From assembly GCA_001665255.1 (NCBI GenBank), contig LZSH01000198.1, positions 1 through 36,909 on the forward strand: a stretch of DNA of 36,909 bases, given 5' to 3'. A program made the translations under genes and the position numbers. The notes below the pieces were generated by a model. The model made no database searches. It saw nothing but the letters and a program-made list of their open reading frames with translations, and was not told the origin of the DNA. Source of the stretch: Mycobacteriaceae bacterium 1482268.1. Its GTDB lineage: Bacteria; Actinomycetota; Actinomycetes; Mycobacteriales; Mycobacteriaceae. Shown here piece after piece: positions 6,111-13,347 of this stretch; positions within the stretch are counted from its first letter, which is position 1; every line of letters begins with the position of its first letter.

Positions 6111-7336
6111 TGACCCGCCCCCGTCACGATCATCAGCGGGATCGCCGTCAGCGATGCCGCCAGGATGATGACCAGATACACCGACGCCAGCATGTTCGTC
6201 ATCTTCCCGTTGGTTTCATCGCCCATGTACTGAGAGTCGTTGGAAACAATGAGGATCGGCAGATAGGTCAACGGCAGCGCGATCGCCGAGAAGACAACCG
6301 AGTACTCGGTGACCTGGATCGGGTCCACGCCGGTGAACAGCACCGCCGCGCCGACAACGATCGTCACGAAGATCACGACATGGAATCTGGCGGCTTCGGC
6401 GGGACGGCGGAACTTGCCCCACGGCCACCCGAGGAACTGCGCCAAAATGTAGCCACCGGACAGCGCGGTCTCCAGCGCTGCACCGAACGTGGCCGCCACG
6501 ATGCCGACGATGGCGAAGGCCAACGCGAGCTTTCCGCCCGCGGCGACCACCGGCATGACGGTCTGTGACAGCGAGGTGATCTCGATCTGGTTGGGCAGCA
6601 ACACGATAGCTGCGCACGCGGCGATCGCGATCGACAGGATGCCGCCGAGCGGAAAGCCGACGATGACGTTCAGTCGGGAGGTGCCGAGGTCCTTGGCGGT
6701 CCAGTGTTCCTCGACCGCGCCGGACGAAAAGAAGAACACCTCATACGGTGTCATGGCGGCTCCGAACAACGCGACCGCGAAAAACCAGTACGTCGCAGCC
6801 GACTCTTGGGGCGGAATCGTCGACGCAGTGGCCTGGTGCATCAGATCGCCCCAGTTCGGGTGTAGCGCAAACACACTCACGGCGAACACGATCAGGCACA
6901 GGCCGAGTAAACCCGTGACGTTCTCCATGATCGAGAACTTGACTCGCCAGATCACCACCCACACCCCGAACGCGGCAACGGGTATCCACATCATCCGGCC
7001 GACATCCGTCGCCAACTGCAACGCCAACGCCACACCACCGATCTCGGCGGTCAGCGTCATCACGTTGATGAAGAACGAGGCCGACAGATTGGCGGCCGCA
7101 GCGCGGGGACCGAGCCGTTCCCGGATGATCTCGAAGGTCGCCCGGCCGCTGACAGCGGCCACCCGTCCGGCCATGTTGGCGTACAGGCAGATGCCCAGCA
7201 CGCCGACGGGGACCACCCACGCCAACGCGAGACCGAACCGGGAGCCGACGATCGCGTTGGTGACCAGGTCTCCGATGTCGAGGAATCCTCCGATGGCGGT
7301 GAGGATTCCGAGTGCGACCGAGAAGATCTTGCCCAT
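6107..7336 (-). CDS. Nramp-related membrane transporter with altered metal-site residues
   Basis: A 409-residue polytopic protein with about 11 transmembrane segments and the Nramp (SLC11) layout. TM1 carries GGFLDIGDLVTNAIVGSRFG, where MntH-type proteins have the metal-binding DPGN. TM6 carries FGAAMTPYEVFFFSSGAVEE, where they have MPH...LHS. The Pro and Asn of DPGN are Ile and Asp here, and the TM6 Met and His align with Thr and Tyr. The first Asp is kept. Manganese/iron specificity should not be assumed; Met loss is known in Nramp relatives that carry other ions. ATG at 7336 overlaps the previous stop by one base and the downstream PRC gene by 4 bp. Confidence 0.8.
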   Translation of the reverse strand: MGKIFSVALGILTAIGGFLDIGDLVTNAIVGSRFGLALAWVVPVGVLGICLYANMAGRVAAVSGRATFEIIRERLGPRAAAANLSASFFINVMTLTAEIGGVALALQLATDVGRMMWIPVAAFGVWVVIWRVKFSIMENVTGLLGLCLIVFAVSVFALHPNWGDLMHQATASTIPPQESAATYWFFAVALFGAAMTPYEVFFFSSGAVEEHWTAKDLGTSRLNVIVGFPLGGILSIAIAACAAIVLLPNQIEITSLSQTVMPVVAAGGKLALAFAIVGIVAATFGAALETALSGGYILAQFLGWPWGKFRRPAEAARFHVVIFVTIVVGAAVLFTGVDPIQVTEYSVVFSAIALPLTYLPILIVSNDSQYMGDETNGKMTNMLASVYLVIILAASLTAIPLMIVTGAGQ

Positions 7337-7776
7337 CAGCGGTAGCCGGTCTCGAGGGCATCGGCGGATGCGATCAGGTCGGCGCGCGACTTGTCGGGTC
7401 GAGGTTCGGTCGTTACGCCTCGAATCGTCGCCGACGCCGCGTTGAGTTGGTCGAGGATGGTCGTCATCGACGCGGTCAGCATGCGCTGGCGCTCGATGTC
7501 CACCGGATCGTCTGCCCGCAGCTCTGCGATTCCCTTATAGGCCTTCACGACCTCGTCTCGGGCGTCTGACAATTGGACGCTGGTCAGCTTGACGGTCGAT
7601 CGCTGCGCCGACCACTGGTCCAACGCCAGCGCACCGCTGCGGGCGGCCGCCGTCGTCTCCTCCATGGCCTGCGCCAGCTGGCCCGGCATCCCGTCACGGT
7701 TGGCGGGACAGCGCGTGAGCAGCAGGCCGAGTGCGACGAACAAGAACACCAACAGCAGTGCTGCCCTGGCGCGCAT
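7336..7776 (-). CDS. Exported or membrane-anchored protein of unknown function
   Basis: A 146-residue protein with one N-terminal hydrophobic segment (LLLVFLFVALGLLL, residues 7-20) after MRARA, then a soluble, mostly helical domain rich in Ala, Asp, Arg and Thr. A Cys follows at residue 23 (LLLTRC), but Arg before it is not typical of a lipobox, so a simple signal anchor is more likely. The stop overlaps the Nramp-like start by one base. No domain was recognised. The operon position suggests an extracytoplasmic accessory of the transporter. Confidence 0.65.
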   Translation of the reverse strand: MRARAALLLVFLFVALGLLLTRCPANRDGMPGQLAQAMEETTAAARSGALALDQWSAQRSTVKLTSVQLSDARDEVVKAYKGIAELRADDPVDIERQRMLTASMTTILDQLNAASATIRGVTTEPRPDKSRADLIASADALETGYR

Positions 7777-7790
7777 GTCAACTCAATGGT

Positions 7791-7979
7791 TCAGTCATCG
7801 GCGCGCTCGTCCGGGTCTTCGACTACCTCGTCGAGCTGTTCCTGCCAATCAGCACCCGGGACCTCCAGCGGCACGCTTTCGGGCGGGTCGGCAGGCGACT
7901 CGTCGTCGGGGAACGGCTCAACGATTTCCTGCTGCTGCTCGACTGCATCGGCGATGGGGATTTCGTCGCTTCCTGGCAT
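7791..7979 (-). CDS. Small acidic protein, 62 aa
   Basis: A short, extremely acidic protein starting MPGSDEIPIADAV and ending in a run such as DEVVEDPDERADD. More than a third of residues are Asp or Glu; there is no Lys and only one Arg. ATG at 7979 has no Shine-Dalgarno. A perfect SigF-type promoter ends 9 nt upstream, so a leaderless message is likely, and this supports the start. It precedes the signal-anchored protein by 14 bp and heads the Nramp/PRC operon. No domain was recognised. Confidence 0.65.
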   Translation of the reverse strand: MPGSDEIPIADAVEQQQEIVEPFPDDESPADPPESVPLEVPGADWQEQLDEVVEDPDERADD

Positions 7980-7988
7980 GCCAGCGGG

Positions 7989-8013
7989 ATACCCGGAGGA
8001 GCGATCATGAAAC
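7989..8013 (-). promoter_or_regulatory. SigF promoter (GTTT-N15-GGGTAT) of the Nramp/PRC operon
   Basis: On the minus strand GTTT (8013-8010) and GGGTAT (7994-7989) are exactly 15 bp apart, a full match to the mycobacterial SigF consensus. It ends 9 nt before the ATG at 7979. Five closely spaced or overlapping genes follow with no gap above 14 bp, so the whole set down to 5384 is probably one SigF transcript. Confidence 0.7.
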
Positions 8014-8200
8014 GCTGGCAAAGCGCTGCGAATCCGGAAAACGAAGCGGTTCAAATCCAGTTTGCGAACACCCGACCGCTTGGCGTTTACCAGAGCTGAG
8101 CTGCGGCAAGGCGAGCTTCGTGGCCGGCCGCATATAGCCACGCGCGCAGAGGTTCCGGTCGAGGCGCGGCGCTGTGGCCGAGGTCGATGGGAGGAAACCG

Positions 8201-9370
8201 ATGAAAATCGCCATGGTTTCCGCGCACGCCAACCTGCACGTGCAGGTGACGGATTTGTCTGCGGCACTTGCCCGCAGGGGGCACGACGTGTCCGTGTACC
8301 TCCGGCGCGACCATCCCGACCAGCCTGACCAGATCACCGCGCCGCAGGGCTACACGCTCGTGCGCGTGCGCGCGGGACCGCTCGAGCCGATGCGGAGCGG
8401 TGATTTGTTGCAGCAGATGGGCGAATTCGCCCGCTACCTCGACGCTCGGTGGGCCGCCGACCGCCCCGATGTCACCCATGCGCATTTCTGGATGGCCGGC
8501 ATCGCCACTCAACTGGCGGCCCGGCATCTGGGACTGCCCGCGGTGCAGACCTTTCATGCGTTGGGCGCGGTGAAGGGGCACCGCCAGGGTGCGCGCGACG
8601 CCCGCCCGAAAGACCGGTTGGAGGCGGCGGTGGCCAGGAGTGCGACCTGGGTCGCGGCGACCTGCACGGGGGAAGTCGTCGAGTTGATGCGGATGGGCAG
8701 ATCGCGGACTCGAATCTCGGTCGTGCCGTGCGGGGTCGACCAAGACTTGTTCCGGCCCGACGGCACCGCGACCCGCAAGGGGGCCAAGCATCGCATCCTC
8801 GGCGTCGGAAGGCTGGTGCCCGGCAAGGGCTTTGACGACGTGATCCGCGCGATGCCGTCGATACCGAACGCCGAACTCGTCGTCGTTGGTGGCCCCGATA
8901 AAGCGGAGCTGGACTCAGACGGCGAAGCATGCCGGCTGCGCGCTTTGGCGAAGGAACTCGGCGTCGGCCGCCGTGTGCATCTTCACGGCGGGGTTGCGCG
9001 CGAGGGTATGCCGGCGATGCTGCGTTCGGCAGACGTCGTCGCATGCGCACCCTGGTATCAGTCCTCCGGCATCGTTCCGCTGGAAGCAATGGCGTGCGGC
9101 ATTCCGGTGGTCGCGTCGGCTGTCGGCGACATGCTGGACAGCGTCGTCCACGACGTGACGGGCAGACTGATCAGCCCGAAGAAGCCGGCGGAGATCGCCG
9201 CTGCGATCAATCCGCTGCTGCGCGATCCGTTTCTGCGGCAATCGCTTGGGCTGGCGGGCAGAGACCGGGTGTGCGCCCGCTACTCCTGGGACCGGATCGC
9301 GGCGGAAACCTTGCGCATCTACGACCAAGTCGCGCAATCGAATTACCCGCGGGTGTCGTGCGACTTCTAG
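8201..9370 (+). CDS. GT4-family glycosyltransferase
   Basis: A 389-residue GT-B fold enzyme. The N-terminal Rossmann domain starts MKIAMVSAHANLHVQVTDLS and contains HAHFWMAG. The C-terminal donor domain begins at ILGVGRLVPGKGFDDVIRAM and carries the retaining GT4 E-x7-E motif in SSGIVPLEAMACGIPVVAS. The donor is a nucleotide sugar; donor and acceptor cannot be told from sequence. ATG at 8201 has GGGAGGAAA at the right distance, so the upstream GTG at 8174 is rejected. The stop TAG shares the tetranucleotide CTAG (9367-9370) with the stop of the convergent topoisomerase gene. Confidence 0.85.
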   Translation: MKIAMVSAHANLHVQVTDLSAALARRGHDVSVYLRRDHPDQPDQITAPQGYTLVRVRAGPLEPMRSGDLLQQMGEFARYLDARWAADRPDVTHAHFWMAGIATQLAARHLGLPAVQTFHALGAVKGHRQGARDARPKDRLEAAVARSATWVAATCTGEVVELMRMGRSRTRISVVPCGVDQDLFRPDGTATRKGAKHRILGVGRLVPGKGFDDVIRAMPSIPNAELVVVGGPDKAELDSDGEACRLRALAKELGVGRRVHLHGGVAREGMPAMLRSADVVACAPWYQSSGIVPLEAMACGIPVVASAVGDMLDSVVHDVTGRLISPKKPAEIAAAINPLLRDPFLRQSLGLAGRDRVCARYSWDRIAAETLRIYDQVAQSNYPRVSCDF

Positions 9371-10383
9371 CCGCGCGCCACCTTGCGGATCAGCCGCGCG
9401 GTACTGCTATCGAGGATTTCCTGCCGCGCCTCGGGCGACTTCGTCCGGTCGGCCCGTCGGACCCCGGCGGCTATTGTCATGCCCTTCTCGTAGCCCTCGA
9501 TCACTCGAGGGTCGACGTAGGAGCTGCGCGCGACTGCAGGCGTGTTGCCGAGCTCCTCGGCCACCTCTTTCATCACTGCGGACTCCACCCGCTTGATCAC
9601 CGTCTTGTTCACCGGCGGGTCGGCGTCGACGAACGCCGCCGCAGCGAGCACGGTGCCGCGCCAGGTCCGTAAATCCTTGACGCTGTACTCGTCGCCGACC
9701 AACTCCTTGAAGCGGGCGTTGAGATCGTCGGAATGGATCTCGCGCCACTCCGACGAGTTGCGACATGCCAGGAACCGTTCGGTGCGGTCGGGCCGGCGCA
9801 ACAGCGCTCGGACCGAACGGACCACCTCGGGGTCGTCGACGAGCAGTGTGCGGCGCACGCCGCTCTTGGCGGGGAAGTCGAACTCGACGGCCTTGCGTTG
9901 CAGCGTCACGTGTTCGCAGAGCAACGTCGCGATACCGAACGAGTTGTTCTCCTCGGCGTACTGCTCGCCACCCGCGCGGAAGTAGCCGAGATCTAGCAGT
10001 TGCAGACCGACGGCGAGGACACGGTCGCGGTCCAGGCCCCGCTTGCGCAGATCATGTGCGATGCGCCTGCGCATCGCGGGCAGCGACTTCGACATCTCCA
10101 GCACGCGATCGAACTTCTCCTCGGCGCGATCCTCCTGCCACCGCTCGTGATAGAGGTACTGCTTGCGGCCCGCCGCATCGGTCCCGACCGCCTGGATGTG
10201 GCCGTTCTCATACGGACAGATCCAGACGTTTTTCCACGCGGGCGGGATGACGAGATCCTTTATCCGGGTAAGCGTCGCCTCGTCGGTGATCGCCTTGCCG
10301 TCCTGATCGTGATAGGAAAATCCGCGTCCACGGCGCACCCGCCGAAAACCGGGTCCGCTTACGACGCTGCGACGCAGCCGCAT
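9367..10383 (-). CDS. DNA topoisomerase IB
   Basis: A 338-residue type IB topoisomerase, close to the short poxvirus/bacterial form that relaxes both positive and negative supercoils. The N-terminal domain contains FSYHDQDGKAITD and IPPAWKNVWI. The catalytic domain has GGEQYAEENNSFGIATLL, a catalytic Arg region near KDLRTWRGTVL, and the nucleophile Tyr at about residue 289 in GNTPAVARSSYVDPRV. M. smegmatis has such an enzyme while M. tuberculosis lacks it, so it marks an environmental species. ATG at 10383 has AGG nearby. The stop overlaps the glycosyltransferase stop in CTAG. Confidence 0.92.
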   Translation of the reverse strand: MRLRRSVVSGPGFRRVRRGRGFSYHDQDGKAITDEATLTRIKDLVIPPAWKNVWICPYENGHIQAVGTDAAGRKQYLYHERWQEDRAEEKFDRVLEMSKSLPAMRRRIAHDLRKRGLDRDRVLAVGLQLLDLGYFRAGGEQYAEENNSFGIATLLCEHVTLQRKAVEFDFPAKSGVRRTLLVDDPEVVRSVRALLRRPDRTERFLACRNSSEWREIHSDDLNARFKELVGDEYSVKDLRTWRGTVLAAAAFVDADPPVNKTVIKRVESAVMKEVAEELGNTPAVARSSYVDPRVIEGYEKGMTIAAGVRRADRTKSPEARQEILDSSTARLIRKVARG

Positions 10384-10613
10384 GGAAACCTGCCGTTATG
10401 AACTCGCGCGAGCTGGGTACCAGACATCGATGTCACAGCACCATCGGCGCGAACATGAGGTGCGCCACGGCGTACGCCGCGACCGCGATCGCAGTCATTC
10501 CGGGTTATTACCCCGCCCGTTGCCGCGTCACACGTGGTCAATTGCCGGGAGCGCCGGTGGTTAGCTGGGATACCAGTTGGAGTAGTGTCGGGTCGACATT
10601 TCCGGGAGGTGAG

Positions 10614-11048
10614 ATGGCCGACGTCGAGAACAGCAACAACGGGCACCAGCACGGTGACCGTTCCGTCGAGGTGCGCGTGTCCGCTCAGCTGGAGAACCTG
10701 GCGGTGGTCCGGACCGTCGTCGCGGCGATCGGTACCTTCGAGGATCTCGACTTCGACGCGGTATCTGACCTTCGGCTCGCAGTGGACGAGGCGTGTACCC
10801 GGCTGATCCGTTCCGCCATGCCCGAGTCGACGCTGGTGCTAGCGGTTCATCCGCGTGAAAACGAGGTGGTGGTCGAGGCCTCAACGACGTGCAAGAGCCA
10901 GGACATTCTGACTCCCGGCAGCTTCAGCTGGCATGTGCTGAGTTCGCTCACCGACGAGGTGACGACGTTCCAGGATGGCCGGGGCCCCGAAGAGGGCAGC
11001 CTCTTCGGGATTTCCATGACGACGAGACGAGCGAGTTCGCTCAGGTGA
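10614..11048 (+). CDS. rsbW: Anti-sigma-F factor RsbW (UsfX)
   Basis: A 144-residue GHKL-fold anti-sigma factor that binds and inhibits SigF. The core VRTVVAAIGTFEDLDFDAVS and RLAVDEACTRLIRSAMPES resemble M. tuberculosis UsfX closely. The N-box Asn of RsbW/SpoIIAB kinases is replaced by Arg63 (EACTR), and the glycine-rich G box is degenerate (PGSFSWHVLSSL). Both traits are shared with UsfX as I recall it and argue against a classical Ser/Thr kinase. ATG at 10614 follows GGGAGGTGAG. Its TGA overlaps the sigF GTG (GTGA), so the two are translated together. Neither usfY nor chaB lies directly upstream. No clear SigF box was found in the 230 bp before it. Confidence 0.93.
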   Translation: MADVENSNNGHQHGDRSVEVRVSAQLENLAVVRTVVAAIGTFEDLDFDAVSDLRLAVDEACTRLIRSAMPESTLVLAVHPRENEVVVEASTTCKSQDILTPGSFSWHVLSSLTDEVTTFQDGRGPEEGSLFGISMTTRRASSLR

Positions 11049-11836
11049 GTCCGAGGTCCTCCCAGGGTTCGTCATCTCGACAGAACTCTGAATACGCGGA
11101 TGTCGCCGGCATGTTCCGCGAGTTACAGGACATGCCGGAGGGCTCTGCGAAATTCACTCGCCAGCGCGACCGCATCGTCGAGCGATGCCTCCCGCTGGCC
11201 GACCACATCGCGCGCCGATTCGACGGCCGCGGTGAACCCCGCGACGACCTCGTCCAGGTCGCCAGGGTGGGCTTGGTCAATGCGGTGATCCGGTTTGACG
11301 TGGACGCGGGCTCTGACTTCGTGTCGTTCGCTGTGCCCACGATCATGGGCGAGGTTCGCAGGCACTTCCGTGACAACAGCTGGTCGGTCAAGGTGCCGCG
11401 GCGGCTCAAGGAACTGCATCTGCGGCTGGGCGCGGCGACGGCCGAACTGTCGCAGCGACTGGGCCGCGCCCCGACGCCGACGGAGCTGGCCGCCGAACTG
11501 GGCATGGAACGCGACGAAGTCGTCGAGGGCTTGGTAGCAGGCAGTTCCTACAACACCCTGTCGATCGACAGTGGCGGCGGCAGCGGTAATGAGGACGCGC
11601 CCGCGATCGCCGACACACTTGGCGACGTCGATCTGAGCCTGGATCAGATCGAGAACCGAGAAGCATTGCGGCCCTTGCTCGAAGGGCTCCCGGAGCGCGA
11701 ACGCACTGTGTTGCTGCTCAGGTTCTTCGAGTCGCTGACCCAGACCCAGATCGCCGAGCGCGTCGGCATCTCACAGATGCACGTGTCGCGCTTGCTGGCG
11801 AAGTCGCTAGCTCGGCTCAGAGACCAGCTTCAGTAG
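11045..11836 (+). CDS. sigF: RNA polymerase sigma factor SigF
   Basis: A 263-residue group 3 sigma factor of the SigB/SigF stress and sporulation branch. Region 2 is seen as RIVERCLPLADHIARRFDGR through FVSFAVPTIMGEVRRHFRDN. Region 3 is WSVKVPRRLKELHLRLGAA. Region 4 ends in ERTVLLLRFFESLTQTQIAE plus the HTH RVGISQMHVSRLLAKSLARL. It directs transcription of stationary-phase, oxidative and cell-envelope stress genes in mycobacteria. GTG at 11045 overlaps the rsbW stop by 4 bp, the usual coupling of an anti-sigma/sigma pair. The last 30 bp overlap the 3' end of the convergent STAS gene. Candidate SigF boxes at 3419, 5350, 7989 and possibly 12306 lie nearby. Confidence 0.96.
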   Translation: MSPRSSQGSSSRQNSEYADVAGMFRELQDMPEGSAKFTRQRDRIVERCLPLADHIARRFDGRGEPRDDLVQVARVGLVNAVIRFDVDAGSDFVSFAVPTIMGEVRRHFRDNSWSVKVPRRLKELHLRLGAATAELSQRLGRAPTPTELAAELGMERDEVVEGLVAGSSYNTLSIDSGGGSGNEDAPAIADTLGDVDLSLDQIENREALRPLLEGLPERERTVLLLRFFESLTQTQIAERVGISQMHVSRLLAKSLARLRDQLQ

Positions 11837-12235
11837 CCGACGCTGTTCGGCGCGTAGCCGTGCCAGCGCAGCGGGCATCGTGGGTGCGATGGGCAACGCC
11901 GAGTCGGGGTCGCAGATCCTCATCAGACGGCTGACGGCGCTGCTGGGCACCAAAACCCATTCGACGCCGGCGCCCGCACACCGCACGTTGAGTGTGTGCA
12001 GCGCGGAGAAGCCGGCGGTGCCGAAGAACTCGACACCCGTGAGGTCCAGTGCGAGGCGCTCGGTGTCGTCGGCGTTGCGTAATGCGTAGTCGACGAATTC
12101 TTGGGCATTGCAGGCGTCGAGGTCTCCGTCTGCTGTGATGACGGCGACCGATGGCTGCAGCCAGCGCGTGGCGAATTGTGCGATGTGACCGTCTCCGCGG
12201 TCTACGGGACGAGAGGTAGTGATGGCAGTGGACAT
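11807..12235 (-). CDS. STAS-domain anti-sigma factor antagonist candidate
   Basis: A 142-residue single STAS domain protein (SpoIIAA/RsbV fold): PSVAVITADGDLDACNAQEF, then LALDLTGVEFFGTAGFSALH. In SpoIIAA the phosphorylated Ser lies in D-S-S-G; here the same place reads G-T-A-G, with Thr73 as the only possible phospho-acceptor. Such proteins bind anti-sigma factors and free the sigma factor, and the location beside rsbW-sigF makes RsbW the obvious partner to test. It is distinct in place from the known M. tuberculosis antagonists RsfA and RsfB. ATG at 12235 has GGAG about 9 nt upstream. The 3' end overlaps sigF by 30 bp in antisense. Confidence 0.85.
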   Translation of the reverse strand: MSTAITTSRPVDRGDGHIAQFATRWLQPSVAVITADGDLDACNAQEFVDYALRNADDTERLALDLTGVEFFGTAGFSALHTLNVRCAGAGVEWVLVPSSAVSRLMRICDPDSALPIAPTMPAALARLRAEQRRLLKLVSEPS

Positions 12236-12554
12236 TTTGTGACTCCATCAGTCGAAGAATTTCGGACTGTGGTTCTCGTCAAAAGTTCAAGGCCCTGGGT
12301 CCTCAAAGCCCATCGCTGCGGAGAATAAACACCCCGCACGTCGATGACGTTTCCCGCCGGCTGGGGACTCAACCTGATTTGACCCTACGCGCATCCGTCG
12401 CCAATCTTCAATCATGAATTTTCGATTTTGATAATTCCTGGTCAGCGCGGCGAGTCGGGTTTCCGCAGGCAGCCGCGGAATGACAATTTTGCCGTGAATC
12501 TCCTGTATGAAATGTGCTTCGCCGAACTGCGAATCCGGGTGGAACACTGAGCGC
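12236..12554. other. Divergent intergenic region, 319 bp
   Basis: This lies between the divergent STAS gene and the MobA-like gene. It is clearly more AT-rich than its surroundings, especially 12400-12440. Apart from the weak SigF-like box at 12306-12330, a possible extended -10 (TGTATGAA, around 12504-12511) stands before the MobA-like gene, without a convincing -35. No small gene or RNA could be supported. Confidence 0.5.
12306..12330 (-). promoter_or_regulatory. Weak SigF-like promoter before the STAS gene
   Basis: On the minus strand GTTT (12330-12327) and GGGCTT (12311-12306) are 15 bp apart, about 70 bp before the STAS start. The -10 box has two mismatches to GGGTAT, but the -35 side GTTTATTC is identical to that of the csbD-like promoter. 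If real it would make the antagonist part of a positive loop on SigF. Confidence 0.3.
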
Positions 12555-13100
12555 ATGACGGCCGACGTCGGCGGGATCGTCCTCGCGGCGGGGGCGGGCA
12601 CCCGGTATGGCATGCCGAAGGTGCTCGCCGGTGACGGGGCATGGCTTTCCGCGGCCGTCGCTGCGCTGTCCGGCGGCGGCTGCGACGACATCGTCGTGGT
12701 GCTCGGCGCGGCGATGGCCGACGTGCCCGCCGGAGCGCGTCCGGTGGTCGCAGACGACTGGGCGGAGGGGATCAGCGCCTCGCTGCGGGCGGGGATATCG
12801 GCGCTCGAAACCGGTTCGGCAGACTATGCCGTGTTACTCACCGTCGACACTCCCGATATCGGCGCCGCCGCGGTGCGACGAGTGGTGGACGCCGCCTCGT
12901 CGTCTACGTCCGGCATTGCGCGGGCGGGTTACGCCGGGCGGCCCGGTCATCCCGTGGTGGTGGCAAGACGCCACTGGCCCGACTTGGTGGCGACCTTGAA
13001 TGGCGACGAGGGCGCGCGACGGTTCCTCAGCTCGCGCGGCGACGTCGAGTGGGTGGACTGCGCCGACCTCGCCACCGGAGCCGACATCGACGAGCGTTAG
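12555..13100 (+). CDS. MobA/MocA-like nucleotidyltransferase
   Basis: A 181-residue NTP_transf_3 family protein. The N-terminal nucleotide-binding loop GIVLAAGAGTRYGMPKVLA fits LAAGxGxRxGxxK, and a metal-binding Asp is seen in YAVLLTVDTPDIG. GRPGHPVVVARRHWPDL is the usual conserved block of MocA/CoxC-like cytidylyltransferases, which attach CMP or GMP to molybdopterin. The enzyme may serve molybdenum cofactor or another nucleotidyl-cofactor; no molybdoenzyme genes are nearby. The ATG at 12555 has a weak Shine-Dalgarno. Its TAG overlaps the stop of the next, convergent gene within TTAG (13097-13100). Confidence 0.8.
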   Translation: MTADVGGIVLAAGAGTRYGMPKVLAGDGAWLSAAVAALSGGGCDDIVVVLGAAMADVPAGARPVVADDWAEGISASLRAGISALETGSADYAVLLTVDTPDIGAAAVRRVVDAASSSTSGIARAGYAGRPGHPVVVARRHWPDLVATLNGDEGARRFLSSRGDVEWVDCADLATGADIDER

Positions 13101-13330
13101 GCGTCACCGAGCGCGGTATCGGCGAACCTGCGTACCGCATCTGCTGCGGTTTGGGCCGCCTCGGCGTAGCCCGGTTGCTCCCTGACGCCGATCTCACCAC
13201 TGCGCGGGTCGAGTGACACCTCGGCCACCACCTCGCCGGTGATGGGTTCGCAGACGTCCCACAGATAGCCGACGTCGGCCTGCACGCCGCGCAGATACCA
13301 AGCGCCGGCATTGATTTCGACCGGTTCCAC
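13097..13330 (-). CDS. Conserved hypothetical protein, 77 aa
   Basis: A small acidic protein, VEPVEINAGAWYLRGVQ, then LWDVCEPITGEVVAEVSLDP, ending in an Ala-rich helix (AAQTAADAVRRFADTALG). I could not assign a domain. The start is GTG at 13330, only 17 bp from the divergent ATG at 13348, so any promoters must overlap. The stop is interlocked with the stop of the MobA-like gene. The function is unknown. Confidence 0.6.
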   Translation of the reverse strand: MEPVEINAGAWYLRGVQADVGYLWDVCEPITGEVVAEVSLDPRSGEIGVREQPGYAEAAQTAADAVRRFADTALGDA

Positions 13331-13347
13331 GGGTGCTAATAGTAGGC

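Noticed and set aside
10540-10595. SigF autoregulatory promoter before rsbW
   Set aside because: GGGATA occurs at 10568-10573 but no GTTT lies 15-17 bp upstream, so no SigF box could be supported here.
10398-10613. N-terminal extension of rsbW by 72 codons
   Set aside because: The ATG at 10614 has a strong Shine-Dalgarno and matches the known UsfX start; the extension has no family similarity.
13081-13100. Terminator between the MobA-like gene and the convergent small gene
   Set aside because: The stop codons overlap and no hairpin is present.
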